Below are positions 21,260 through 33,438 of a DNA stretch of 64,000 nt, piece by piece (the first letter of the stretch is position 1; the number at the start of each line of letters is the position of its first letter). Under the pieces are notes generated by a model. That model was not told the DNA's origin and did no database searches. It saw nothing but the letters and a program-made list of their open reading frames with translations. Origin of the DNA: Sarcomyxa edulis (Eukaryota > Basidiomycota > Agaricomycetes > Agaricales > Mycenaceae); the NCBI GenBank assembly GCA_009761415.1, contig QUOL01000002.1, forward strand, positions 1,674,001 through 1,738,000, in the 5' to 3' direction. The translations under genes and the position numbers were made by a program.

Positions 21260-22581
21260 TCAGCGCGTCTTGTCCACAGACAATCGGGCTGCATGTTCTT
21301 TCGCACCGACATCATTCCACCACTGTGACAATACAATAGATGGTATGAGCTTAACGCTCTGTGACCTTCGAAAGAGGAACATTTACAGACTTTTACCGTC
21401 CTTTTGACGCCTTCTTCCAAAGTGATTTGCGGGTCATATCCTAGGATCTTCCTAGCCTGAAGATGACATCGAATAAGCCGCAGCGTCAGAGACGGAATAT
21501 ATATTACCTTTTCGATGCTATACCACTGCGTCCCAGTGATATACCGGACGCTGAATCTCGTAAATTCTGTTTTCGTCCCCATAAGAGTACACCAAAGCTC
21601 AGCAAGAAGAGCAAACAAAAGGCCAACAATCCGAGGAATGATGGTAATGCGTTTAGTGCCATTGTCACCGAGTTCCTTCCATACCATACGGTTGAAATTC
21701 CAAGGGGGTATGGGCGTGCCATTGGTGATGAAGAATGCCTGTCCAGCAACGAGGTCGGGCTTCTCATAAAGGCCGTCTGCTGCGAGGACATGACCATGTG
21801 CAGCATTCCCAACGTAGACATAGTCGACGAGGTTCGTGTTGTCTCCGATCTGAATCGTATGTTGACCATCCTCAAGGACCTTTGCAAGCCGCCATATGAG
21901 TTGTCTGTCTCTTTCTCTGAACGAAGTAGTCAGTTTAAATAGCAGGCAATTGCGATCGCTATTTACCCAAGCATCCCACAAGGCCGCAAAACGACAGTGA
22001 GCATACCATCTATGCCGTTCTGATCCAACACAAGGCGTTCAGCTAAGGCCTTTGTATGATGATAGGCATCGTAGCCCTTGACAGGGATCTTGGCTCCTTC
22101 GTCAATTATACTACGAGATTTCCCGCCATTCCATACAACACCAGTAGATGATGTATACACCACCTTCTTGACATTCGCTTGTTTGCACAGGGCGAGAAAA
22201 ACGCGCGTTCCTCGGTCATTGACGCGATAGTATATATCGGGAGGAAGTCCATGGACGGGGGAGGCTGCATGAAAGACTACAGATGGCATAGTCTGCAAAG
22301 AAAATACATCTATATATATCAGTACTCGACAGAGTCAACTGATTGACGCGTACTTGATTCAGAACCCTCAGAAAGTTCTCCTCATCCAGAATGTCTCCAG
22401 AATGATAATCAACACCCTCGAATCTCGCAGACCATTCTCCAGGTGGTCCTGGTTCAACGAGGTCGTAGACTGCTATTTTTGCGTTTCTCTCTCCTCGAGT
22501 AGGGCACAAAAGGGCTTGCACTATATGCGAACCTAGGAAGCCTGCGCCTCCGATAACAAGATAGGACTTTTCCGAGGCCAT
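21260..22581 (-). CDS. ERG26: Sterol-4-alpha-carboxylate 3-dehydrogenase (Erg26/NSDHL-like)
   Basis: NAD-dependent short-chain dehydrogenase of the 3-beta-HSD family that removes the C4 carboxyl group of sterol intermediates in the ER. It starts MASEKSYLVIGGAGFLGSHI with the Rossmann glycine motif. The active site YDAYHHTKALAERLVL gives YxxxK, after the TSSTGVVW strand. Later come IGDNTNLVDYVYVGNAAHGH and a hydrophobic helix IVGLLFALLAELWC, the likely membrane anchor. The last exon reads RKILGYDPQITLEEGVKRT and is joined by an intron at about 21321-21392 to WWNDVGAKEH and the stop. Without it the frame runs on to 21133. A 149 bp head-to-head promoter is shared with the sirtuin gene. Other fungal 3-beta-HSD-like reductases are a weaker alternative. 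Confidence 0.88.
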
Positions 22582-22730
22582 TGAGGGTGAAGGCTATCTG
22601 CCTAAAACTAAACTTGTGAACTGTTGTGTGAAACCTAGGATGATGGGATCATGCGCGTCCGAGTCTGATAATGCTCTTGTCTCTCGCCGCAGAAACAGAT
22701 TCGTAACGCGTCGAGTAGTAGTCAGAACAC

Positions 22731-23899
22731 ATGGAGAAGGAGAACAGCGGTTCTACAGCTAATCCTGCCGAGGACATGGAAGCTTTCAAGCGCGTATTAT
22801 CATCGTCCAAAAGGATCATCGCCGTGGCAGGAGCTGGACTATCTGCTGCCTCCGGTTCGAATCGTTCTTAGGTGAAACTTGACGTGCCGATTCATTGACG
22901 GGTTGATCTGCATAGGTATACCTACTTTCAGAGGAGCAGGAGGTATGTGGAGAAAGTACGACGCGATAAGTCTCGCAACTCCCGAGGCAAGATTTACTAA
23001 ATTGCAATGTACTATCGCGATTTATATGACTGAGGTTCGCGTGGCGCCACATTTCTTTCATAGGCATTCAAGAAGGATCCTTCTCTCGTCTGGCAGTTCT
23101 ACCACTATCGTCGAGAAAAGTGAAACTTGGATCTCACTGGGTCGACCTGTATACTGACCCCTCCCCCCAGAGCACTACTTGCGGTACCCAATGAAGCCCA
23201 CATGGCGTTGGCCGCATTCTCATTACCTTCCGTTCGCCATATAATAGCACCAGGTTCAATGTTCACCCTCATAACCCAGAATGTCGACGGTCTCAGTCAG
23301 CGAGCCCTCGAGGCCGTTGAACTGGGGGCCGCTGACAGCCTTCTAAAGCCCACCGATACCCATCCAAAGTCCACCGATCAACCGAGGATCTTGGAGATGC
23401 ATGGAAGACTTTTCGACGTGATATGCACCTCCAGTACGTGCGGACACGTAGAGTTCAATCTCCAATCTCCCGTCTGCCCAGCATTGTCTGGGACAGAAAG
23501 TCTGGTCGAAGAAGGCGTCGCGGGTCCGAACATCCCATTAGAAGATCTTCCTCGTTGCTCTAAATGTGGATCATTGGCTCGTCCGGGGGTAGTCTGGTTT
23601 AACGAAGTACCGTATTATCTGGATGTCATTGATAAGCTGGTGGATGAGGCCGATCTTTGTCTCGTAATTGGGACATCGTCTACCGTACGTGCCGTGCTCT
23701 TCTCATAGGTATTGCACTCACAGGATTTGACTTTTCAAAGGTGTATCCTGCGGCTGAGTATGCAAGCAGGGTACTGGAGAATGATGGCCAAGTGGCTGTC
23801 TTCAATTTGGACCACAGTGAGGGCGACGAGGAAGCGGACTTCGTGTTTCTAGGACCTTGTGAAGAAACTTTGCCCAAGGCCTTGAGTCTGCGCGCATGA
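22731..23899 (+). CDS. Class III sirtuin, SIRT5-like NAD-dependent deacylase
   Basis: NAD-dependent protein deacylase. Motifs in order: [51 protein letters not shown], a zinc module, [21 protein letters not shown] and YPAAEYA. The Y-x-x-R in FYHYRRE matches the pair that binds succinyl/malonyl/glutaryl groups in SIRT5 and CobB, so negatively charged acyl-lysine is the likely substrate. The zinc cysteines are spaced CTSSTC and CSKC, the reverse of the usual C-x2-C then longer spacing. Introns follow AASG, TPE, REK and TSSTV. The one at 22987-23063 needs a GC donor. No clear mitochondrial presequence. It faces ERG26 head to head. Confidence 0.9.
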
Positions 23900-24189
23900 A
23901 ACTCGTACTTACATACTATTCATTTTCCCGATTGTTTTTCGATCCATTACTTTGCTGATATTGAGGCCGCGCCTTAAACCGGGCTTGAAACTATAGCGCG
24001 TAGCCGCTCTAGCCATATTACAACAAGTGTATCGCCAGATGAAATCGGGCAGTGTAAATTCGCTTCAAAACCATATCCATTCCAGGGTATAGAACGGTGC
24101 ACTGCGGTCAAGATGAACACTAAAAAACGATCCTTTGACCCACATCAACAATTGCACGAAGCAAGGCAAAAGTGAAGAGACGCGCACCA

Positions 24190-24747
24190 TCATTTTCTCT
24201 GGAAAGCAGCAGAGATTTGACTCATCTTCTGCGGCGAGTCCCTCAAATAATACAGTTTAGCCCTCCGTATCCGTTTAGCACCCGTACTCCCCGTCCCCTT
24301 GTTCGCCTTTTGCAACACCTGTATCTTCTTCACATGTGGTGATCCTACGAAGAACTGCATCTCCACAGCCGTCCGATGTATGATATTCCGTAGCAGGAAA
24401 GACGTATCCGGTCCTCTCCTCCGGATAGCCAACAACACGCCCGTAAAGGTTTCCGGTGAATGCTCTAGATCTACTTTGACGATAGATCCAGGAAGCAGTC
24501 TGTTGGGTGAATGACGCGAGAATAGAGTACGCAAAATTTGCTGTTTGTCGGGTGGGGGTAATGTTTTGTGGAGGTATTCCATGAGACCTTTGCCTTCCTT
24601 TATGGGTTTCGGAGGTGGGACGAATGGTTTTGGGTGTATGATGGCTGTTTTCGAGAAAGGGTATGCTGTCGCCGTGCTTTCTGCTGCCGCTGTGGACATT
24701 GCTCTGTAGGAGAGTTTGAGAGCATTGACACTGCGAAACAGCGACAT
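24190..24747 (-). CDS. Mitochondrial large-subunit ribosomal protein bL19m
   Basis: Ortholog of bacterial L19 (yeast Img1), in the mitochondrial ribosome large subunit. A presequence-like N-terminus MSLFRSVNALKLSYRAMSTA is followed by the L19 core: LLPGSIVKVDLEHSPETFTG, LLAIRRRGPDTSFLLRN, VEMQFFVGSPHVKKIQVLQ and RIRRAKLYYLRD. A single uninterrupted exon. An in-frame ATG at 24798 would add 17 residues, but MSLFRS fits an import signal better and leaves 148 bp to the divergent PAB2 start. Identity clear. Confidence 0.92.
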   Translation of the reverse strand: MSLFRSVNALKLSYRAMSTAAAESTATAYPFSKTAIIHPKPFVPPPKPIKEGKGLMEYLHKTLPPPDKQQILRTLFSRHSPNRLLPGSIVKVDLEHSPETFTGVLLAIRRRGPDTSFLLRNIIHRTAVEMQFFVGSPHVKKIQVLQKANKGTGSTGAKRIRRAKLYYLRDSPQKMSQISAAFQRK

Positions 24748-24895
24748 TATGACTGGCAACTGCGACGAAGGATCGGAGGAAGAGGGGTGGACAGCCACAG
24801 ACGACTAAACGCGGACTTGTAATTTCAATTTTGTCTTCCACACTCACTTCGACTCCTGGCTATATCTCACCTCTTGCACACCTTCTCATCTTATA

Positions 24896-25832
24896 ATGGT
24901 CGAAGAAACGGAACCAAAACAGACGTCGCCCATTAATGGCGACCACGAAGTTCCCGCAGAGGGAGATGCTATGATCGACGATGGTGAAGAGGCTGAATCC
25001 AAAGTATGTGTATTGCCTGTTTATGTTTCATTTACTCGTGCTCATCAATACCTTAGGAAATCCTGCTTATGAAGCAGCGAGTAGAGGAGATGGAGAGAGA
25101 AGCCAAAAAATTGCGAGAATTGCAAGCGGCAGCGGAACAAGCAAATAACGCAGCGGATGGAGATGAGAATGGTGTACCTATGGAGACAGAGGAGGATAAG
25201 ACTCTAGCAGATAGCCGGAGCGTGTATGTTGGCAATGTGCGTCCCATTTCGTTTTCATTTCTGTACATGCCCTGATTGTCTTTTTCCTGCTGTTTGTATA
25301 TAGGTGGACTATAGCGCTACACCGGAGGAAATACAAGGACATTTCCAAGCCTGTGGAACGATCAACCGGGTGACAATCCTGTGCGACAAGTTTACTGGGC
25401 ATCCGAAGGGGTGAGTGGCGTATTGACCAAGAACATAAATCAGCAGCTAACTCGGATAACTTTGATCAGTTATGCATACGTTGAATTCGCAGAGCCTGAA
25501 CATATAGACACAGCATTAACCATGGATAACTCATTATTCCGAGGTAGACTAATAAAAGTGAGTAGCAGTTAGGTTTTATACTCATGTCCGGTCCTAAATA
25601 ATAGCTCCTAGGTGACTGCAAAGCGAACCAATGTCCCAGGATTCAATCGTGGCCGTGGGGGTCGAGGCGGTTACAGAGGTGGTTATCGTGGAGGCTTCCG
25701 GGGCGGGTTTGTAGGTTACAGCCCTTATAGAGGTGCTCGCGGCAGGTGAGTATCGTGGTCTAAGCGTCAACAACCTCTATCTAATCATCGCAAATCTCCG
25801 TTCATTTCAGAGGAAGAGGACGTGGATTCTGA
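24896..25832 (+). CDS. PAB2: Nuclear poly(A)-binding protein Pab2 (PABPN1-like)
   Basis: Nuclear poly(A)-binding protein controlling tail length and RNA decay. It has an acidic N-terminus, a coiled-coil [18 protein letters not shown], a single RRM with RNP2 [15 protein letters not shown] and RNP1 [12 protein letters not shown], then an arginine/glycine tail ([19 protein letters not shown]) likely to be methylated. This order is diagnostic for PABPN1/Pab2. Five or so introns; the final exon gives RGRGRGF before the stop. Shares a short divergent promoter with bL19m. Confidence 0.93.
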
Positions 25833-26941
25833 TTGCCCAGATATCGCGTATTCAAAAATGGACACTCTCATCTCCGTCTCCGTCAAGATTTCTATCTCTC
25901 TTGTCGTCATGCGATATCAGTCTGTCACCGTGCACTTTCCTGCTCTATTATCTGTCTTTTTTTGCTTTTATTCCTTATCCACTTCTGGCCATGGCGAGGT
26001 CGCCTATATACAGTACCACCCCTTGCTTCCTATCTTCCTAAATTCCGTGTAAGATACCAACCAGTCGCCCCGCACGAAAATACACACCCCCGAATACTAA
26101 AAGCTGTCTGTAATATGCATAGATCACCCTGCTTGGCAAAGCCATACATAGAGTCGGGTCGTGAACAATACCGATTCTGTCAGTAGCCGGGAGTCGCGGC
26201 GGTGCACAGCTAAGCAAAGGAATCCAGGACGCAGAAACTCTATCGTCTCGTGCTAGAATCAGAATGTCGAAAGCTAATCCAAGAAAAAGGCATGATCAAG
26301 AGGTCCATGCGACGAGCGACTACGCTTCTCATGCGCTCCGAAATCTCGAGTTCATTTCCGCCCCACGCAAAGTCGTGTCCGCTCACGTTGGCTGGGTTTA
26401 CCGATATCGATGAAAATTTGTATGAAGCGTAGCACAAGCCACTCCACAGGATAAGGCGGGCAATTGTGTTTTTTTGTCGAATTAACCGATATCGATGATT
26501 CGAATGATCGCAACCTTGAATATACTACTCCGGGAAGTAGTTGTAAGCAGGTGAATTCCGGAGTGGTCCACCGATTTGAAGATAGAAACTTACTCTTATG
26601 ACCGGCATCGCATCGCCTTGTGGATGAATGATATCAGCGCCATGAGCCTATAAGTAGGTGCATAAGCAAGCAGAGGGCGCTGTAAAGCCAATTGTGAATT
26701 CTTCGCTCATCATTCCGAGTCACCAGGACATCCAACGTACCAGGATCGTACCAGGACATCCATCGTACGGCACAGAGACGAAGACAGATCTTGTCGTGCC
26801 ACTCCTTGTGTTGGCCGTAACCCGGGTTCAGAGCATCTCTCGCTTCGGTCCGTACACCGATCTTCCCACAATTCACATTTCCTGCAATCTCTCTTCGAAT
26901 TCTCACTAAAGTCCACTGCAACATACTCCTTCGTTGCGTCC
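25833..26941. other. Intergenic between PAB2 and the Zn2Cys6 gene
   Basis: About 1.1 kb holding the PAB2 3' UTR (T-rich to 26050) and the promoter region of the transcription factor. Short open frames near 26240-26437 show no family. Two kinds of short direct repeat are present: ACCGATATCGATGA at 26400-26413 and 26485-26498, and an imperfect 19-mer listed separately. No RNA gene recognised. Confidence 0.45.
26722..26768. repeat. Imperfect 19-bp direct repeat upstream of the Zn2Cys6 gene
   Basis: The 19-mer ACCAGGACATCCAACGTAC at 26722-26740 recurs at 26750-26768 with one mismatch, and the spacer repeats part of it (ACCAGGATCGTAC). It lies about 175 bp upstream of the start codon and could be a local duplication or paired binding site. 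Confidence 0.5.
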
Positions 26942-29900
26942 ATGGCTAAAGCAGACGAAAATCCTACTGCCATGGTCCACCAATCAAAGAAGAAACGCGT
27001 GGAGGACGATCCAGTTTCACAAGACGCTACACAGAAACCGCTACAGCTCCAGAGGAGGAGGGTTTGGCGGGCATGCGAGAGTTGTAGGTACGTACTTCTT
27101 CTCGACTCTACTTTTACACCCCTCCTCATACACACATCAAGGCGCAAGAAGATAAAGTGCGACGGCGTAGAACCTTGTTGCTCCCAGTGTACCTCTTCGG
27201 GTTCACAGTGCACTTGGCTTCAGACTAAAGATAGAGCAGCACTCAGTAGACAGTCAGTCGTCACCATCCTCAGACTCGCACAAACCTATCTAACAGTACT
27301 CACAATCATCCAGTTATGTCCAAGAATTGGAGGCACGATTGCTGCACATGGAGTCTCTCTTCAATCAGATTACACCTGTCCTCGAACAGATCGGTCCTGT
27401 CGCCAACCTCTCTGGCTCGTCTACGGCATTGACCTCACTATCCTCTCAGAATCCAAACGCTGCTACCTCTCTATTGCGAACTATCCCACAACTGAACGAT
27501 CCTAATCAGTCTGAGCCGACTACCCCTGTCAAACTGGAAGAAGACGATGTCAGCGAATCATTTGGCCAGCTAGCCCTCGACGAGTATGGCCACATGCGGT
27601 GGATTGGCGGATCGTCCACCATGTCTCTCATACAATCATTTCGTGCCTTGACCTCATCTCCCCTGCACCGTGTATCTCCCATGGAAGAAGATCCTCGCTC
27701 GCCCAATCCTAGCGTCAACAAATTATATTTTCCCGCCTCAGTCTTCTTCGGCAAAGTTCGCGCTCTACCGGGCCCGGAGGAGGTTGAATATCCAGAAAGA
27801 GACCTCGCCGACAAACTGGTGCGTATCTCGATGGCAATCACTGTAAACAATAAGACTCAATGTGAAACTTTGCCAGGTCAATGCTTATTTCGCAAGGTTT
27901 CATTTTCTTATGCCCATCATTGACAAGCCCTCGTTCATGCGACAATACAAAACCTTAATGGACACCAAAGATGACAGCAGCATTGTTCGTGCTGAGACCG
28001 CTTTTGTCTCATTAGTTTTTGCTGTTTTTGCTTGTTCTGCTCGCCTAATCGAGGACCCTCGCTTACTCGGAGAAAGTCTCGACGATGGCGGCATGGGTAT
28101 GGTCTACTACGAACGGTATAAGCTTCTGTGATACCTTATCGTCCTTCCACGCGCTGACGTATACTTGCTTTATACAGTGCTCTGATCTTGCACTATATTA
28201 GTCACGCTCATATCCAAGTGGCACACGTCCAATGCTTCGTTCTCATGTCCTCCTTCCTGTGCTCGGTGAATTGCTTACCACAAGCATGGATACTGATTGG
28301 ACAGGCTCTCCGGACCGGCCAAGATCTTGGTCTTCACGTCTGTTGTTTCCTATCTTCTATCATATAGTCTCATATACTCAAACGTGTCTACAGCGCTCTC
28401 CTCGTAGACTAAATATCTCGCCTATCGATAAGGAAACACGACGAAAGATATGGTGGGGGGTATATTCCCTGGACAGAATGCTCGCTCTGGCTCTCGGCCG
28501 TCCGTTGGGTATAAATGACTCGGATTGCGACGTTGAGATGCCCGCCGACGTCGATGATGAATATCTTCCGGAATATTATACCGGTGCACCCATGACGCAA
28601 AGACAGCCATCTCTCATGTCGGGTTTCCTCGCATTGACAACGCTATACAAGATCGGAGGACGCGTCCTGCGTGAAGTATATGCCCTCGAGAACTGCAAGG
28701 ACCAACTAGAACCAGAGCGTAAAGCAGAACTCCAGCGTACCGTGGAATCTCTCGATTCCGAGCTGACGAAGTGGTGCGATGAACTACCCGTGGTTTTCAA
28801 ATCTCAATCGGAGACAGACGAGCAGGTATCAATGGGAGCTGTCCTCTGCAGTCACTACTACTCGGTGCTCACTACGTTACACCGGAATTTCCTTCCCGTC
28901 AAACGCGATCAACCCGTTACACCCAAGTCCACCGTCAAAGCCGTCTCATCGGCTCGTTCTTGCATCCGGCTAGCCCCATCCATGAAGAATGTGGTCCCTC
29001 CATCACATCATCTCGCATTCTTCATTCAGCATCTCTTCAGCTCTGCTGTAATCCTCTTACTCTACGCCATGCACTCCTCGGACCCACGAGCTGCCGCTGC
29101 CGCTATGGAAGAAGCTAAAAGCTCTCTTCCCGCTATAGCCTGCTGGGAAGGTGTGTGGCCAGGTGCTCGGAAGTGTAAAGAACTTCTCATCGACTTGACT
29201 AACACCGCAAATGAGGCTATCGCCCAAGGATCGCATGAGAAACAGGCCCCGGTACCTGTTCCTCCACCTCCTTCTGCTGGGCCTGTGATCTTAGAGCGAC
29301 GTCGGTCCGTAACTATCACGACGGGTTCTCCTGGATCAGGTCGGGTTATCAAGAATAGACCTAGTCGACGGAATCAATCCCGAGACCCTAATACACCGGC
29401 TCGTCGGGCTGCAGCTGTTTCGCCGTATCGCGTAGATTGTGAGTAGTGTAACCCATCTCTTTGTGTTCTTCACTCTGATTTCGATGCAATATCACAGCTC
29501 AAGCTCAAAGAGCCCGATCAACGTCTCGCAAGCGTGGCCACGATGAGAGCGATGTTCCAGATACTCGCTCGCGTCTCTCGTCATATTATCAGTCGTTCTC
29601 CAGCCCAACATCTGTTCGAAGTAACAACAGTCCACATAGCTCTCCTGCTTCCGTCAATATTCCCTCGCCTACGATGTCCGCGCTCGATAGCTTCCAACAT
29701 GAATCGTCCGCTAGCCCCAGGTTAACAGGAAATCAGGGTTATACGTATCCGGTTTCGCCTACTCATGGCCCCTCGCCCCCGCGGTTCGATTACGATTATA
29801 CCATGCTTCAGAATCAGAACCAGAATCAGAACCAGAACCAGAACCAGAACCCCTCCAGCCCGACATCGTCACAGTGGAATGGGAACAATAATACCAATGA

Positions 29901-30240
29901 ACAGCATCAAGGGTTGGATATGTTCCCTCAGGACTCCAGCATGACGTTCCCATATACGAATTATCTCACGCACGACTCGACTTACTTGGGGTACGACTCT
30001 CAAGGGGGGCCCAACGGTCTCTCCACGACACCCCCAACTGCTTCGTTTGCAGCCACTGGGCTTCCGTTCCGCGGACTGGATTACATTCGCAACTACAACG
30101 GAGGGTATTCAAATAGTCTGGGTGGAGATCAGGACTCGCTTTGGCAGAGTTATGATCCTGGCGCGTTTGGCTATGACCCAGACCTACCATTCACGTTGTT
30201 GAGTGATATACCGGGTGAGAATCAGAATCATGGACTATAA
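26942..30240 (+). CDS. Zn2Cys6 transcription factor with fungal-specific domain
   Basis: Nuclear regulator. The binuclear cluster spans an intron, RACESC | RRKKIKCDGVEPCCSQC, with six Cys ligands, followed by the linker and dimerisation helix YVQELEARLLHMESLFNQ. The Fungal_trans (PF04082) middle domain is clear: KLVNAYFARFHFLMPIIDKP, a helix bundle to RTGQDLGLHRS, then RRKIWWGVYSLDRMLALALG. The C-terminal third is low complexity, with a QN repeat near 29812-29850 and Ser/Pro/Gly/Tyr-rich segments typical of activation regions. Seven or so introns. The true second exon must be spliced near 28338-28392; reading through it gives a false N-terminus at 28232. I cannot name its targets. Neighbouring acyl-CoA dehydrogenase is not evidence of control. 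Confidence 0.88.
29812..29850 (+). repeat. Hexanucleotide (CAGAAY) repeat coding Gln-Asn
   Basis: About six and a half tandem copies of CAGAAC/CAGAAT inside the transcription factor gene encode alternating Gln-Asn. Such tracts change copy number easily and may vary between strains. Confidence 0.8.
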
Positions 30241-30571
30241 TTGTAGCTGCATTGAATGAACATCTTCTGATACGATAAGTTTTGTTGTACGCTTAGTTCT
30301 GTACTCGTATGTTTTCCTTTACAATCTACGATATTACCTACTACTTAGTAACTTATTAGTGGCCCGCATTAGTACCCTTAGCATAGTGATCATGAACCAC
30401 GAGCCCCTTCGCCATCAACTCATGATGCATGATTATTTGAATTTCTTCTTCCCCAGACTTGTTACCCCGCGTTTATGGGCCGGTACAGGAATTTGACTAT
30501 ACCCGGAACCGGAAACCGTTATAACGCATTGATTGTTTCTGAGATGTTCACCCTTCTTTCCAGTTCCTGTC
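30241..30571. other. Intergenic between Zn2Cys6 gene and acyl-CoA dehydrogenase gene
   Basis: About 330 bp with 3' UTR of the upstream gene and promoter of the next. No coding signal or distinct motif seen. Confidence 0.4.
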
Positions 30572-32691
30572 ATGGCCAGTCCTCATCCTATCGTCGAACT
30601 TACTTCAGAGGCATCATGGGCCATGGTGAATGAGCACCAAATTTCATCATAATTATCGCACGGCTCAATCGTTTCTAGATCGAGGACAAGTTCTCACCTT
30701 TTGCAAAGGAAACACTTGCTAAACTTATCACATTTCTTCAAGTACGTTCCATTCAGGTCCTTCTCGGGAATCACTCTTATTTCTCGCCAGGACGAGATCT
30801 TGCCTGCTGCGAAACTCGCCCATCACCAATTGCCTACTGAGTACGATGCACGCTGGAAGACTGTCATTCCAGTGATCGAAGAATTGAAAGTGAAAGCCAA
30901 GAAGCTCGGACTGTGGAACCTCTTCCTCAGCAAAGCACATTATCCAGAGTTTGGGGTTCCTCTAACAAACCTAGAAGTGAGTGATTGTCAAGTGACTCGT
31001 ATTCTGTTCTGCAAATGTATACGATTCTCACGTTCATTCTGCAAGTACGCCGTCATGGCAGAAGTTCTTGGTCGAGGAGGCCATATGGCGCCCCAAGTCG
31101 TGAACTGTTCTGCACCAGATACAGGAAACATGGGTATGTCTTCTTTTGTTCGACTCAGACGCGTCTCATCGTTCCACACTTTGGCGTGCCCAGAGGTCTT
31201 GGCTAGGTATGGTTCACCAGAACAACAGAAGAAATGGTTGATTCCTCTTCTCAATGGTGAAATTCGGTCCGCGTTCGCGATGACTGAGAGGTTCGGTATG
31301 TTTTCCCTGTCCCATTTCATTGCTTGCAGATCATGCTGATTAGGACTTTCTATTAGTGGCTTCCTCTGACGCGACGAACATCCGCACTTCTATAAGGAGG
31401 GAAGGCGATGAGATCGTTATAAACGGTCACAAATGGCGAGTCGTATTTTCCGAATCTGCATGACTTATCGTTTGATTGTATAAACTTTTGATACAGGTGG
31501 ATAAGCGGAGCAGGGGATCCTCGTACTAAATTGCACCTTGTGATGGGAAAAAGTGACCCCAATAATGCGAGCCACTACAACCAGCAAAGTGTCGTCATAG
31601 TTCCTGCAGATGCTCCTGGCGTCACGGTTGTCCGACCAATGACAGTATTTGGTTACGACGATGCCCCCGAAGGACATTGTGAAATCATCTACGAGAACGT
31701 GCGTGTTCCTCTGGGCAATTTGGTCCTTGGGTGGGGTAAAGGTTTCGAGGTAGGTCCCACAGAATTGAGTTTCTTACTTACATTACTGAATTACTTTGAA
31801 AGATCATTCAAGGCCGTCTCGGGTGAGCTCACTGCAAAACAGCGCGTCTTTTGATATTGACTCGTTACGCGTCAGACCTGGTCGTATCCACCATTGCATG
31901 CGATCCATTGGAACAGCTCAAGTCGCTCTCGACACCATGATCCAGCGGGTGACCGACCCTGGGCGTAAAACGTTTGGGAAATATCTTCACGAACATGGTC
32001 TGTGCATTGTGCTCTAAGCAAGTGGATCTTTCTAAATATCCTTTACGATCATCTAGGAACCGTTGTAGCCGATATAGCCAAGTCTCGTGCTGAAATCGAA
32101 GCCGCTAGACTTCTCGTTCTCAGTGCGGCCATCCAGGTATATGAATTATCGTCTTGGTCAACATACGTTCAGCTCTAAATGCATGAATTTAGATCGACAA
32201 ATATAAAGCAAAAGGCGCCATGAAAGAAATCGGTATCGCCAAAGTAGGTTCCCACTCATCTATCAAGTGCGAGCGATATGTGTTGACTGCTGACAGTTCG
32301 TGGTGCCTTCCATGGCCCTCGGTGTCATCGACCGTGCGATCCAATCCTTTGGCGCTGAAGGAGTTTGTCAAGATCAAAATTTAGCTAGCTCGTGGGCTGG
32401 CATGAGGACTCTAAGGATTGCTGATGTACGATGACTTGATTTTCTTGTTTGGAATGGCGCTAATATCTTGATTATTCTTGCCATTCTTAGGGTCCCGATG
32501 CTGTTCGTTCATTTTTCTTGGTTTCTCGTTAGGTCAAGATACTGATACAGCAACGATCCTCGCAGGTCCATATACAGCAAGTCGGACAAAGGGAATTGAA
32601 GCGTGCTCCAGCGCTTCATAACAAGGCTTCCGAACTCAAGAAGAAGGAAAAGCTAGTTCTGGAGAAAGCTGGCGTGAAGACCCGTCTGTAA
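30572..32691 (+). CDS. Acyl-CoA dehydrogenase (ACAD10/11-type)
   Basis: FAD-dependent enzyme that introduces the alpha-beta double bond into acyl-CoA, in mitochondria or peroxisomes. After a short N-terminal exon ([18 protein letters not shown]) the three-domain ACAD order is visible: [66 protein letters not shown], the beta domain [20 protein letters not shown], and the helical [17 protein letters not shown] and [20 protein letters not shown] blocks. These fit the long-chain ACAD10/11 group. At least ten introns. No presequence, and the C-terminus (AGVKTRL) is not a canonical SKL but could be a weak PTS1-like end. No kinase-like N-terminal domain as in animal ACAD10/11. Confidence 0.9.
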
Positions 32692-32865
32692 CTTGAATTA
32701 GCTGGCATTTGGTCGGATCTCTTTGGAATTATACCTTCTCTCTCTCAATGTATTTTATGGAATTCAACTTTATGGAATTCAACCTTGTCAGTATGTTTTG
32801 AGTCCGGATGGTTATGGACGCCAGACCAAACAGCCGTCTTCCTCGAACTTCCTCCTCAAACTTCC

Positions 32866-33438
32866 ATGTCGTTTACCTCCGCCGTCCGTCGACCAGCCCA
32901 CCTCTTCAATCGGATACCACATAATGTCAAACGACGTGCATCGACCAACTCAAATAATGCCAGCCCAAAAACTTCCCAGAGTGTTCTACCTCCAGCAAAA
33001 ATGCGCGCTCTCATCTCCCTGTACCACCAAACTGATACAGTTATAACTGCTGAGACTCTGGATGCACGAATAGCACAAGCCTTTACGAGAGACACCGACT
33101 CCGTGTTAGCTCAGGTGGAGGCCCCAGAGTCCGGCTACAGCGCGCTCAGAAAAACAGCTCAAGAGCGTCGATTTTCTCCGAAATCGCTCGATTGGAATAA
33201 CACCGATTTCCTGCCCTCTGTGAACACTGGAAGCTATAACCTTAATGAGAGGTGGAGTGGGCGTAGACCGTTGAGGGAGACACTAGTTATGGAGGCCTTG
33301 TACGGAGTGGAGATGGACCGCACAAAGCAGATGTTGCCTGGTTGGGAGGTATTGGAGGAATCGACAGAAGATATCGAGCGGAACATTCGGGAGGATATGG
33401 AGGAGGACTATCAAGCATTAGAAGAGAATCATCCCTGA
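32866..33438 (+). CDS. Hypothetical protein, probably mitochondrial
   Basis: Single-exon gene of about 190 codons; I do not recognise the family. I chose the start MSFTSAVRRPAHLFNRIPHN because it gives a basic, Arg-rich, acid-free N-terminus like a mitochondrial presequence. An in-frame ATG at 32785 would mask it. The body has MRALISLYHQTDTVITAETL, RIAQAFTRDT and an acidic C-terminus (EDIERNIREDMEEDYQALEE). It starts 174 bp after the acyl-CoA dehydrogenase stop on the same strand. Could be a respiratory or mitoribosome accessory protein, but that is a guess. Confidence 0.6.
   Translation: MSFTSAVRRPAHLFNRIPHNVKRRASTNSNNASPKTSQSVLPPAKMRALISLYHQTDTVITAETLDARIAQAFTRDTDSVLAQVEAPESGYSALRKTAQERRFSPKSLDWNNTDFLPSVNTGSYNLNERWSGRRPLRETLVMEALYGVEMDRTKQMLPGWEVLEESTEDIERNIREDMEEDYQALEENHP

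Noticed and set aside
28232..28400. An apparent gene start (MLRSHVLL) in the transcription factor region.
   Set aside because: It is a wrong frame and a read-through intron; correct splicing gives RTGQDLGLHRSPRR in the Fungal_trans domain.
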